A DNA stretch of 64,000 nucleotides from Plasmodium brasilianum. Its lineage: Eukaryota > Apicomplexa > Aconoidasida > Haemosporida > Plasmodiidae. Both the position numbers and the translations under genes were made by a program. Positions 33,101 through 43,000 of the stretch are shown piece after piece. Each line of letters starts with the position of its first letter. Positions within the stretch are counted from its first letter, which is position 1. The stretch covers positions 682,001-746,000 of the forward strand of contig NC_090127.1 in NCBI RefSeq assembly GCF_023973825.1, in the 5' to 3' direction. Below the pieces are notes generated by a model, which worked only from the letters and a program-made list of their open reading frames with translations, ran no database searches and was not told the DNA's origin.

Positions 33101-34224
33101 TAAGAGAAGAAGAAGATGATACAAATGTAGAAATGGTAAATGAACGTTTTGTAAACATAGATAATGCAAACTACTTAATAGATATATCTTTAGCATATGG
33201 AATTAGTGGGAGAAGAAATCTGCATTTCTGGAATTTGGTAGATGTACATAAAATAATACTAACCTGTAACAAGAAATTATTATTATATTTAGCTTATAGC
33301 TTTTTGCTGACTAATTATTACTGCTCCTTATCATGGTTCTTAATAATTAAGAGAATTGTAGAAGATGTTAAAGCTTTCAATAAAAAGCAGTACGAATTAT
33401 TATATGAAATTTTAAAATGTAGTGTATTATTTAATTACATCGATTTAAACCATTTTACAAATAAATCATTTAAGAGCATACAAAATAGGAAAAACGCTGT
33501 TAACAGTAGTAGTTATGACTATTACAGTAGCAGCGGAAGTGGAAGTGGTAGTATTAACAAAAACGACGCAACTGCTTTTTTAAAAACTTTCCACTATTTA
33601 TTGAACACGTCCTACTATCATTACAAGATGAAACTAATAAACAATCAATATAATTCAAATGTACCTTATGAAGAAGTACTTATCTATTTAAAATTAAATT
33701 ACGAAAAAAATGTAGAATTCAAAAATTTGTATATAATTCCATTTCTGTTGAAAGACTACAACGTAATTATCGACCCGTTACCCTCGACACCTATTCATAA
33801 ATCTAGTGGTTATGTAATGGGGGAAATACAACTAAAACATAAAGTTTTTCAAAACGATAATTTTGTTGTTTTATCTTTTTATGATGGTATATGGAATGAA
33901 TTTTTAAAATATTCTACTAACACTGATCAACCAGTTTACGATATTAAGTCCCTAGCTGAGCATTTCAAATCGTACACAGAATCACATATTAAAATTAAAA
34001 TTAACAATAAAAATAATGCCAATAATAGTACTCATCTCTTGAACGAAATGAAAAAACAAAAGGGTAGTCCATTCGTTAATTACTTAAAATACAAAAGAAC
34101 AAATTTATCTAAAGAACAGAATAGCAAATATCTAATAAATAAAACGAACAGTATGATGGACACTTATGATGTTCACCATAAATATTTAAAAATTAAGACT
34201 AAAGTTGGTAAAAAGAGCATGTAG
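30193..34224 (+). CDS. Possible heptatricopeptide-like (HPR/RAP-lineage) protein
   Basis: 1343 residues, single frame. After a basic N-terminus and a Gly/Ser/Asn-rich repeat (about residues 145-225), the protein contains repeated helical pairs with the spacing seen in FASTK/RAP-type organellar RNA-binding proteins. Examples are 'LLKYFYYLNYSPSLDTMEIL', 'SVDSLLLILSIYINSSY' and 'ENIADIILSLSIYPYHTTQL'. In apicomplexans such proteins assist mitochondrial or apicoplast rRNA and mRNA handling. I do not see a convincing C-terminal RAP domain, though 'NFVVLSFYDGIWNEFL' (about 1225-1240) sits where one might be. Several low-complexity insertions split the helices. The N-terminal ~40 residues are basic and could be an organellar presequence. 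Family placement is a pattern judgement only; the gene itself is secure. Confidence 0.75.
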   Translation: MISSRKFFLKGKEHLNVFDQIKRFKKVHTEKKVISDSSVTLDRHTPIYNKREDNINNNKAYLTSSKGGKNDLTVNTENAKTIRGERPTDSSSNNVDKKNIRRSYMPIVGYEKNVKGLENKLGIWERSATTVSSSGIGTGGGSDSGSGRSNDRGSGRSNDSGNGKGSGIGNGKGSGIGNGKGSGIGNGKGSGIGNGKGSGIGNGKGSGIGNGKGTGSGSGTSRSIKWLSNSARNSFNAKSDSENANANVYINKLHDYLDISHKSENDKIKINKLLSKLRKENLTILVILDVLKSLCNLFLKKGSYINYNSDCLVVTEYLNTNNTLKRFKNDFEQYFMYIENYLKKYISFINEQNLFDLLKYFYYLNYSPSLDTMEILQEKFYLHMDKLEILKTVQIYYIIQSYYKHSYMKDVDTFLSLAVDEKLRKCYQDKGISNNCASFIEHTDKDTYRSITSSAVEYTGNGKYTFSNAYDPSSVVYDSASSTTTLHYEKAKSENSTFNSTTPSLKGPTNRSNYREEHPQSNYENITYNNNNVHSDYTPLNMHSFVNMGDSYVNSVTSNKQNQLHNDKSLPYVSSNTVIHRLENNDKINKVQNNDIILIFKYMQNVPHTMMKFFYEYNIINILEKNINNFSVDSLLLILSIYINSSYKMLVEHILHILYHQIDNMTENNILLLTDCLKKSKNFLNNIKEENRDVSQMESISKMASINNMTSISKMEFINKIIDKIKRENELFIPNNLASIYLNIYKTVYDRASSVSNCNIYNQDNTSELNNFVDSISENTHNTYEFALERSVADSSFKEAHISSGLNSNTYENSDFICAIPLRGEDEKYKVNRNRYTEKTQLTSELVKFCDEYINNISSFPLVLNLYLIYIKSEDIKSKTIYIFEKKIKMNKNKLTQENIADIILSLSIYPYHTTQLFTYLETLINEKLSNIKNNFMYERVHAKIGKEYTREDTRENTRENTRENTRENVREEEDDTNVEMVNERFVNIDNANYLIDISLAYGISGRRNLHFWNLVDVHKIILTCNKKLLLYLAYSFLLTNYYCSLSWFLIIKRIVEDVKAFNKKQYELLYEILKCSVLFNYIDLNHFTNKSFKSIQNRKNAVNSSSYDYYSSSGSGSGSINKNDATAFLKTFHYLLNTSYYHYKMKLINNQYNSNVPYEEVLIYLKLNYEKNVEFKNLYIIPFLLKDYNVIIDPLPSTPIHKSSGYVMGEIQLKHKVFQNDNFVVLSFYDGIWNEFLKYSTNTDQPVYDIKSLAEHFKSYTESHIKIKINNKNNANNSTHLLNEMKKQKGSPFVNYLKYKRTNLSKEQNSKYLINKTNSMMDTYDVHHKYLKIKTKVGKKSM
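30610..30845 (+). repeat. 24-bp coding repeat (GSGIGNGK array)
   Basis: About seven near-identical 24-bp units, GGCAGTGGTATCGGAAATGG plus TAAA, with T/C alternation at one Ile codon. They are preceded by diverged Gly-Ser-Asn units. They encode a flexible Gly/Ser/Asn/Lys linker in the N-terminal part of the protein. Confidence 0.93.
33043..33108 (+). repeat. 15-bp coding repeat (Arg-Glu-Asn/Asp-Thr)
   Basis: Five or six pentapeptide-type units of ACAAGGGAAAATACAAG form, encoding Thr-Arg-Glu-Asn with slight variation, inside the HPR-like protein. Confidence 0.85.
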
Positions 34225-35944
34225 TTCGTTTTTTCTAATATATTTTTGGAAGTGCTGGACGTGGAAAACTTTATACATGCATGAACCTATGCACATACCC
34301 ATATGCATATCCATATTTGCGATTAAGCTACTTCATTCTGTTCGTTTGTCCCATCATTGCGTTTGTTCCCTGATTCCTTTGCACATACTTTAATCTGCGT
34401 CTATTTTTTCACCATGTACTCATATCTCGACCTACTGACGAATGCATAATATTGTGTATATAAGTATGTATGCACGTTTGTTTAATTAGGTTCACTGTAC
34501 TTTTCTGTGTAATCTGGTCTATATTTTCTCCCAGTACCATTTAACTTATTCTTGTAAATTCAAACTGCGGGGAAAGCATAGTTGATAACAGCCCTATTAG
34601 TTTGAATCATGAATTTAAAATAATTCAATTTTTTTTATCTCAAAATTAAAAGAAAATGCCTGGTTATGCCAAGCAGCTGCTGAGGTCCCTATTTATTAGG
34701 AATTAAGCAATTGGCCATATGTATGTATATATATATATAAGTATGTATGCATGTATATTTTTTATAGTAAATGAAATGTGCATGCATTGTTGAACGCCCA
34801 GAAATAACACGGAACAATTACAATATGAGTTAAAAAGGACGAAAGAAAATTAAGTCCTTCAAAATTAACAGCTAAAACAATGAATTTATAACATCCCATA
34901 GTCATTTTTATTTTTTATTACCAAAAGTTGTAGCACATATATATATGCTTATTAACACGTTCATACATAATTGCCCTTACAATTATAAATTTAATTTTTA
35001 ATTTTATTAAAATAATATATGAACCTTCTACATAGGTACATAAAAGTGTTATATGAACAATATTTTTAATTTTGCAAATACAAAAAAAAAAAAAATAAAT
35101 AAGGAATACAAGATCTATTTTAAAAAAAAATGCGGTAAAATGTCAACCATTTTGCAAAAAAAAAAAAATAAAAAAAATAAAAAAAGTAAAACGTCACTAC
35201 CTCCTTTTAAAAATAATTAGCCCCAAATATTTAAATTATACGTATGTGATATATTCACCTACAGTACTTTCCTGATACCATTTTAAGTTTATTAACAAGT
35301 ACTCTGCTAAATATTCGTGTTATACGTTATTATTTCATCATAGCTTATATTATTAAAAAATATTACGATATCGTGATATATCATAATAAAATTAAATTTT
35401 TAATTTGTAACAGCTTGGTAAAACACATTTGCCTTTACTTATACGTACCCTTAGGAGTTTTGTTAATACATACACATATGTATGTATATGTATACGTTTG
35501 TTTGTGTATGTTAATGTATGCATATGTATATATATATGCCGTCGTTTCAGTTGTGCTGCTTTTTCTATATTGCATATATAATTTCCTTTTTTTGTTTTTC
35601 TACTTTTATAAATCATAATAAAATAAAATGTACTTACTGAACAGCTCACTATTCGAATGTACATTAATTTTGTTACAAATAACCTTTGCTTAGATTTATT
35701 TCTCAAATGCTTGTGCGCATATACATATGTTGTATATACATATGTTGTATATACATATGTTGTATATATATATGTGTATAGGTATATGCACATAGGGAAG
35801 CCCACAGCGAAACTCACTGGCAGTTATACTAGCAATATATCTGCAACGTAGAAGCAACATATAAGCAACCCTTAATAAACCCATCGTACGTATATCAGTG
35901 TGCACTTATGTAAAGTAGTACATGCCATCGTAGAAGCACGTACC
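34225..35944. other. Intergenic, no gene resolved
   Basis: Between two plus-strand genes. Contains TATG/ATAC tracts (34715-34755, 35470-35540), several A runs around 35080-35190, and a 17-bp tandem repeat at about 35720-35775. No convincing exon seen on either strand. Confidence 0.55.
35720..35775. repeat. 17-bp tandem repeat upstream of 770-aa gene
   Basis: Three to four copies of ATACATATGTTGTATAT, about 170-220 bases before the ATG at 35945, so probably in the promoter or 5' UTR. Each unit is partly self-complementary (ATATACA / TGTATAT). Confidence 0.85.
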
Positions 35945-38257
35945 ATGGCCGAAGTGTACAGTAGCAGTAGTATCCCCAACGGGATAAAAGACATTCTTAC
36001 CTCTCTACACGAGGAGCATGTTAATTTTCAAAAATATTTATCAATCCTAAAAGATTATTTAGATGTTGATCCTATTAATAACACAAACAAGTTAGTAAGG
36101 TATATTACAAACAATTTGAACATAAGTGAAATTCAAAATAATATAGGTCATTATATCGCAGATATAATAGTGTACATTCAAGATATTAATAAATTAGATA
36201 AAGAAAATTACAGTGAAGATCTAGATGAAGAGCATATGGAAAGAAGTAGGAAGGAAAAGGGGGGGAATAAAAAAGTGCACGAAAAAGGGGAGAAAAAAGA
36301 GGACAAAGAAAAGGACAAAAACGAGGACAAAAAGGAGGATAAGAAAGAAGAGGCGGAGGAAAACCCCGCTTTCATGTTTTCTGAATATAGGATAAATATA
36401 AAAGATGAAAATTTGAAAAAATATATGGCAAAAGATTATAGAAAGGAAATAATAAAGAATTGCACAAAAAATGTAAACTATTTAAAGTTAATGTATATAA
36501 TTAGTACAAACATTTTTCCAAAAAATGGATATGTATTATTTATTAACATATTTCATAAGCGCGAAATAAACTATCAGTACAAGTTATTATCTCTAGAATA
36601 CTTTGCCAATGTAGCAAATAAAATTACCCTAGAAAGAGCAAAATATATAGCTCAAATACTACCCCTTGTTTTAGAAAATTTTTATAATATTGATGGAGAA
36701 CCTTATTATAATGATAATATAAATAATGTAGATATACTAATATGTATGTGTAAATTCGTTAATGTGTTATGCGATGAATCCATTAAAGCTCAAGAAGATG
36801 ACAAGCAAGACGTTGCATTATATTCTATAGTCGCTTTTATTATGAGAATTATAAGTTATCATAATACAGATTTATCATTAAATAGAAATGTGGAAAAATT
36901 ATTTAAATATATAAATTATAACAATATAAATTATGAAGAATGTATAAAAATATATTTCAAATTATCAAAAAATCTGTATAAATCTAAAAAAGAAATTGTG
37001 GTTAGGGATTGCTTGTCATCATTAACTTGGAGACTAAGTATAATAAATCCAAACTTACATAGAATTTTAGAGAGGGTAAATATTTTAATTCCCAACACAA
37101 AAGCATGTGCATTAGAAAATTCTACCTTAGAAATATCTATCCTATGCTATTTAATCCTAATAGAAAGAATAAATAAATGTTGTTTTCCTCTTGTCTTTTC
37201 AGAATTATATTTATTTAATTTAATGATCAGAAATAGTTATAATCTAATTCTATGTGCACCTAAAGCAAGAGAAAAGATTAGAAACAATTTAGTTATCAAA
37301 GCATATCATTTTATATGCATTTGTTCAGTTCTGTCTAAAGTTATTAAAAAAAATAATAATGAGTATTATAGTAATATTTATAAGTTTAAATGGAGACCTT
37401 ATGATTTTCTTAAAAAATTATATGAAACACTATATACTTATAGAGACTTGAAGGTATATTCAAAAATAATATATAACTGTATAAGTAATATTATGAGAAA
37501 TTTCCAATGGGATATATTTTATTCCCTCTATAATAAATTAATAATTGAATGTACTACTGATCATGTTAGGAGTATAATTTCCTCCTTTGTAAAAGATGAA
37601 TTGTATAAACAAATGCTAAGTGTCGTTAAAAATTGTGAACTCATTAAAGAAAACTTACAAAAAAGAGAATGCACTTCTACATTATTAATTAGTAACAATG
37701 ATTCTTACAAAAGTAATGCAGTTATGTCAATGGAACAGGAACAGGATGAAGAAGATGAAGAAGATAAAAAAAAAAGAAAAAAGAAACAAAAAGAAAATGG
37801 AATAGAAGACACAGGAAATTTTGATAATAAGATTGAAATAAATAAATTAGGATATCAAATAAGGAAAATTATTTATATATTAATAGGTGAAGAATCTGTT
37901 CTTTTATATATTGATTCAATTACTGTTGTGCTAAATGTAATAAAAATGATTTTATTAAATAAAAAATTTCGGCCCTTTTATAAATATATTTTAAATTTTG
38001 ATCAAACGTCTACATGTTTTTTACAAAATAAAATAAAATATTTTCATGATCAAATTAAAATAGAAAAATCTGTTTTATCAAGCGAAAAACGTAGTTATAA
38101 TTCCTTAACCTCAAAAGCAAATAATATACTAGAAAAGAATATCACCATGAACAACATTATGAGTGATATTGATATGAACAAATTGGAAATTATTGTTATG
38201 TTATTATCAGATATTGAAAAACTCATTGAGAAAATTAAAATGAATGCAAAGAATTAG
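35945..38257 (+). CDS. Conserved-type helical protein of unknown function
   Basis: 770 residues when started at the ATG at 35945, which sits in a good context (taccATGGcc). The same frame is open upstream to 35900, but those 15 residues are less likely coding. The protein is almost wholly alpha-helical with solenoid-like hydrophobic spacing (e.g. 'SLEYFANVANKITLERAKYI', 'SILCYLILIERINKC', 'FYSLYNKLIIE'). It is interrupted by two charged insertions: a Lys/Glu/Asp run at residues about 100-140, and a Glu/Asp/Lys run at about 600-625. No membrane segment, signal peptide or catalytic motif is visible. An ARM/HEAT-type fold is plausible, but I recognise no family. Confidence 0.85.
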   Translation: MAEVYSSSSIPNGIKDILTSLHEEHVNFQKYLSILKDYLDVDPINNTNKLVRYITNNLNISEIQNNIGHYIADIIVYIQDINKLDKENYSEDLDEEHMERSRKEKGGNKKVHEKGEKKEDKEKDKNEDKKEDKKEEAEENPAFMFSEYRINIKDENLKKYMAKDYRKEIIKNCTKNVNYLKLMYIISTNIFPKNGYVLFINIFHKREINYQYKLLSLEYFANVANKITLERAKYIAQILPLVLENFYNIDGEPYYNDNINNVDILICMCKFVNVLCDESIKAQEDDKQDVALYSIVAFIMRIISYHNTDLSLNRNVEKLFKYINYNNINYEECIKIYFKLSKNLYKSKKEIVVRDCLSSLTWRLSIINPNLHRILERVNILIPNTKACALENSTLEISILCYLILIERINKCCFPLVFSELYLFNLMIRNSYNLILCAPKAREKIRNNLVIKAYHFICICSVLSKVIKKNNNEYYSNIYKFKWRPYDFLKKLYETLYTYRDLKVYSKIIYNCISNIMRNFQWDIFYSLYNKLIIECTTDHVRSIISSFVKDELYKQMLSVVKNCELIKENLQKRECTSTLLISNNDSYKSNAVMSMEQEQDEEDEEDKKKRKKKQKENGIEDTGNFDNKIEINKLGYQIRKIIYILIGEESVLLYIDSITVVLNVIKMILLNKKFRPFYKYILNFDQTSTCFLQNKIKYFHDQIKIEKSVLSSEKRSYNSLTSKANNILEKNITMNNIMSDIDMNKLEIIVMLLSDIEKLIEKIKMNAKN

Positions 38258-38619
38258 TTTTTCCTTTTGCTCCCATTTTGATTTTCTCCCAGTACAGCAA
38301 TATACATATGTGTGTACATATATATATTTATATATATACACGAATTTTTATATTTTTTCTTTTCCTTTTAAAATACCTTTTTATAAAAATTTACATTTCG
38401 TATCCTTCCATCTTTTGCGTATTTTATTTAATGATCGATTTTTAATAATATTCTTTTTAAGATACGCCTTCGGGTATTTTTAATGTACATATATATTTCA
38501 TTTATTTGTCGCCTTTTCCTATATAAGTATATAATATATTTGACGTTAATTCTGTCACAATATGAACAACTGTTAATAATGTATTGCCTGTTCATGTAAA
38601 TATTGAATTAATTCATATG

Positions 38620-38745
38620 CACACATATATACATACATATATACATACATACGTACATACATACCCACATACATACATATATACATACCCACATACATAC
38701 ATACATACATACATGCACACATACATATACACGTATACACATACA
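38620..38745. repeat. ACATACAT microsatellite
   Basis: Over 100 bases of ACATACAT/ATACATATATACATACATAC with interspersed CCCACATACATAC units in the 3' flank of the preceding gene. Common in Plasmodium intergenic DNA; no function inferred. Confidence 0.9.
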
Positions 38746-38857
38746 TGTTGTTATTTAACTTTTGGTAATTTAATTTGCAAGTTGATTATTCTACATGATT
38801 ATATTTATACGTTAATGTGTATAGATCAATTCATATGTACTTTATTTTTTTTTCACC

Positions 38858-39320
38858 ATGACAAGAACCTTAAAATATTCGGGGGGTTGTGTTTAAGGAG
38901 GATAGAAGTTTGAACAAAAAGGAGTAGCATATTAAAATAATATTTTGTTCTTTTTATTTAGCCTATTTCTGTTTCTCCTTTTTTATCTCTTTTTCCTCGA
39001 ATTGTACTAATATGTTGAACATTTTAAACACTTCATGGGAACACTATTTTTTCCTATTTTCTATTCTATACATCACGATGATATTTATAAACATGTTTCT
39101 CTTTTAATAGAACAAAATTGTCGTTATAAGTGGAAGAAAATGATATATATTCGCAAATGTGCGAACGTTATTTATGATTTGTACATGTACGTTAATACGT
39201 ACTCATGTGCAAAAGTAAACAAAATCTTACATATTTAACACCCAACATATATAAGGGGTTTCACAAACAAAATATATATTACATGAAAAAAACTTCGCAT
39301 ATTATATAATATGCATAGCG

Positions 39321-39358
<38 letters not shown>

Positions 39359-39411
39359 TCTTTTAGGACGTGAATATAATACTTACGGTTAAAAATGTTC
39401 CTACATGTTAA
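38858..39411 (+). CDS. Candidate three-exon micro-gene, 58 aa
   Basis: Exon 1: 38858-38885 ('MTRTLKYSG', ATG preceded by TTTCACC). Exon 2: 39111-39214 after a T-rich tract ending CTTTTAATAG, reading 'EQNCRYKWKKMIYIRKCANV' and onward to a GTAAAC donor. Exon 3: 39367-39411 after a very long T run ending GTCTTTTAG, reading 'DVNIILTVKNVPTC' then TAA. All three phases fit (28 nt; 2+102 nt; 45 nt). The product has four cysteines, many basic residues and no signal peptide. Family not recognised. The first donor (GTTGTG) is weak, so exon 1 is the least certain part. Confidence 0.35.
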
Positions 39412-39469
39412 GTAGTTTTATTTTGACACATACGTTCATATATATTTTTTTTTTTTTTTTTTATTTTGC

Positions 39470-39595
39470 ATCGTTCTATTTGTTTGATTTTGCCTCGTTC
39501 TATTTGTTTGATTTTGCCTCGTTCTGCTTGTTTGATTTTGCCTCGTTCTGTTTGTTTGATTTTGCTTCGTTCTGTTTGTATGATTTTGCTTTATT
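39470..39595. repeat. 24-bp minisatellite upstream of TERT
   Basis: Five to six copies of TTTTGCCTCGTTCTATTTGT plus TTGA, decaying downstream into TTTTGTTT/TTTTGCTT units up to 39760. Located 280-570 bases before the TERT ATG. The unit length (24) makes two frames open and produces spurious Ser/Phe/Leu reading frames. Confidence 0.92.
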
Positions 39596-39988
39596 TTGTT
39601 TTGGTTCGTTTTGTTTTATTTTGCTTGATTTTGATATATTTTGTTTGGATTTGTTCCTATGTGTTTCAATTTGTTTCAATCTGCTTCATCTTGCTCAATA
39701 TTGCTCTATTTTGCTCCACATTGCTGCTCTTTTTTCAGTTTTGTTTCAATTTTAGATTATTTTAATTTTTTATTTTATTATTTTATTATTTTTTCTCTTG
39801 AACACATTTCACATTTTAACTGTGCGATCTCCAAAAAAATAAATCGCATATGAATCAAAAGAAAAAAGGGAATAATTAGAATGCATGAAACTTATATAAA
39901 TTTATAAAATTCGATTTAAATAACTGGTTATCCAGCATAATTTCAATTGGAAAATTAGTATAAACATATACTCCTTTAATTTTATATT

Positions 39989-40023
<35 letters not shown>

Positions 40024-40040
40024 CTCTCTTGTTCTCTAAT

Positions 40041-43000
40041 ATGACAGATAACGTGTCAAAGAATAAAGTTCATTTAAAAAATGTATTTAAATGCACAGAC
40101 AAGAAAATAAAAATATTTAAGTATTATTTAAAGAGCAAGTTAAAAGTGAAATCCTATACACTGGGAGAATTTTCCCTTATGCATGATGAGAAATTTAGGA
40201 AAATATTTTTATCTAACATATTAAAAGATCATGTAATAGCAAAAAAGAAAAAAGATAAGCTGTTTCTTATAAATGAAATAGTCATAGATAAAACATTTTT
40301 TCAAGATGATTTTTACTTTCAATATTTTTTAGAAAATGTATTATTATTAGAAGACTTACTTTTGAAAAAGCTAGAAAACAATTTAAGGGAAGATTTTTTT
40401 TTTAAGGAAAAAAACTACTCCATATGTAATTGGAAGCAATGTTATAGTCATATAAAGAAAAAATTAAATGAAAAAGGAATAGACAAAAAAAGCAAAATAT
40501 ATAAAAATTCTGTTCTATTATTCAATTCTACCAAATTTTCTTATGAAGACAAAAATTGTTGTGATTTCTTTTATAGTTTAAAAGTGTGGGATATATTTTT
40601 CAATTATGTATCTTTTGATTTCTTAAATTATTTATTGTCTAATACACTTATATTCATATCCGATTTTTTTTTTATTAACTCGTATGAAAGATCGACTGTT
40701 CAAAATTCCTTTTGCATAATTATCAGTCATATTGAATTAAAATATGAAGACAGTAAAGAAATAGAACACAGATTATTTTCTAAAAAGAGAAAGCTATTTT
40801 ACAATACCAAACAAGTAAAAATAATTTATGAAAAAGGGAATAAGAGACAAAGGAAACATGAACAGAAGATAATTAAAAAATATTCTATAAAAGATTATGC
40901 AATGAAAGAGGAGCAAAAATATGAAGGGGAACAACAACAACAACAACAACAAGCAGACTGGACAAGAAATGTAATAGTAATAAAGAAGGATTTGGCAGTA
41001 GATAAAAATAAGGAAAGGATGAACAGAAATACAATTATAAACCTATGTACAGTTAAGCGAGAGAAGGAAAATATATATGAGCAGGTAAGTAATGAGGGTA
41101 AGGAGTATGATATAAACATTTGTGAACACAAAAAGTGTAAGGTGAAATTTAATGGAGGGAAGTATTGGGAGAATTATGGGGAGAACCATGAGGAGAAGTT
41201 TGAGGAGAAGTACAAGACGAAATATGAGGAGCAGCATGAAATGAAGTTTCAGGAGAAGTATGAACCGATGTATGGGACGAAGTGTGATACTCAGTTAAGT
41301 GAGCTGTGTGATGGGATAAAAAGCGAATTAAAAAAAGGAGAGAATGAAAACATGCAGGAAATTTTAATGAAGGAGAAGCAAAAGGAAAAAGAAGAAATTA
41401 TGAATACACACCATTTTATGCGGCTTATGGGAAAAAGAAGAATAGAAGATACTGTTGGAGAAACAAAGACCTATGGAATAGTTAAGAAAAGAAAGGTTTT
41501 TAATCAGAACAATTTTGAAAAAAACGAAAGAAAAATTGAACCACAAAATGTTTCAGAAAGAAATACATACGAGAGAAATAGTGTAGCAATAAACTTAAGG
41601 TTAAAGAAAAAATATAAATATTTATTTAAAAGGAGGAAAGAAGGTTTTACCGCTAGTCACTGCCATTCGTGCGAGAAGTACTTGTATTTAATTCAATGTA
41701 GTGGTAGGATTTTAAAGAATGAATTTCTAAAAGAGATGAAAGAAATGCAAAAGGAGGAGGATGATAAAGGATGTAGGGGAGAAGCAAGGCAAAGCGAAAT
41801 GAACAAAGTAACGGAGGTGGAGGAATGCAAGAGTGAATCTTGGAAGAGAGGAATGAGCAGAGTAGTAGAGATGGAAGAATGTAGGAGTGAGGCTGGGCAA
41901 AGAGGAATGAACAGAGTAGTAGAGATGGAAGAATGTAGGAGTGAGGCTGGGCAAAGAGGAATGAACAGAGTAGTAGAGATGGAAGAATGTAGGAGTGAGG
42001 ATGGGCAAAGAGGAATGAACATAGTAGTAGAGATGGAAGAATGTAGGAGTGAGGATGGGCAAAGAGGAATGAACAGAGTAGTAGAGATGAAAGAATGTAG
42101 GAATGAATCAGGGCAGAGGGGAACAAGCAGAGTAGAAGAGATGGAGGAAAGTGGGGAAGAAGCAGGGAAACAAGAAATGAGCAGAGTAGCGGAGGAGGAA
42201 CAGAGTAGCAGTGAATCGGCGTGGGTGGAAGGCGAAAAAAGTAAAAGCAGTACAAAATTAAAGGAGATAAATACGAATAACTTACTGGAGATAGACTTAT
42301 TGTTTGAGTCTGAAAAAAAAGAAGGGGAAGAGTTTAGTAATAATAATAGTAAGATGAAATATTCTTCTAATGAGGAAAAACAAGTTAGCGAAAAAAAAAA
42401 GTGGAATAAAATAATAATAAATAGAAATAATATTCTGCAGCATAATACAACTAATAAATATAAAAACTTTCTATTTAATAAATGGATAATTTTTGACAAA
42501 ATAGAAAATACGTCTTTATTTATATATCATTTATTGAACTATATTTTTAAGTCAGATCAGAAATATTTTTTTCATAATAATTTTATAGACGAATATAAAC
42601 AAAAAATTTCGAAACAAAGAAAATGCAACACAAAGAAAAATGATATATCTTTTATTATACTGAAGAAGGAAAATCAGTCACCTGGTATAAGAGAAAATAA
42701 AAAAAATAATAAAATATCTTCACGTTTGAAAAAAACAAAAATCCTCAAGTATGTGTATTACCATTTTGAAGAATTTATAAATAACGTAAGGAGTACAAAT
42801 TTTGAAAAAATATACAATAAATTTTTTCCAAAAAATAAAATAAACAATAAAATAGTCAAAATTTTTAAGACAATAAAATCATTAATTATAAAAAAATATC
42901 GTATTATAAATATTAGAAAAAATCGGAAATTTTTAAAGCAAAAAACGTATGATTTTTTTTTTAAAAATTATAATTTTCTTTCTTTTTCTTTTAAAACTTA

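Larger units (their letters stand above)
38258..40040. other. TERT upstream region
   Basis: Apart from the microsatellite, the candidate micro-gene and the 24-bp minisatellite, this region holds a 39-base T run at 39321-39358 and a 29-base T run at 39994-40022 ending just before the TERT ATG at 40041. No classical promoter motif can be assigned. Confidence 0.5.

Noticed and set aside
41653..42499. Minus-strand Ser/Leu-rich frames opposite the TERT linker
   Set aside because: Antisense of the 54-bp coding repeat; no motif or start context, and TERT motifs fix the coding strand.
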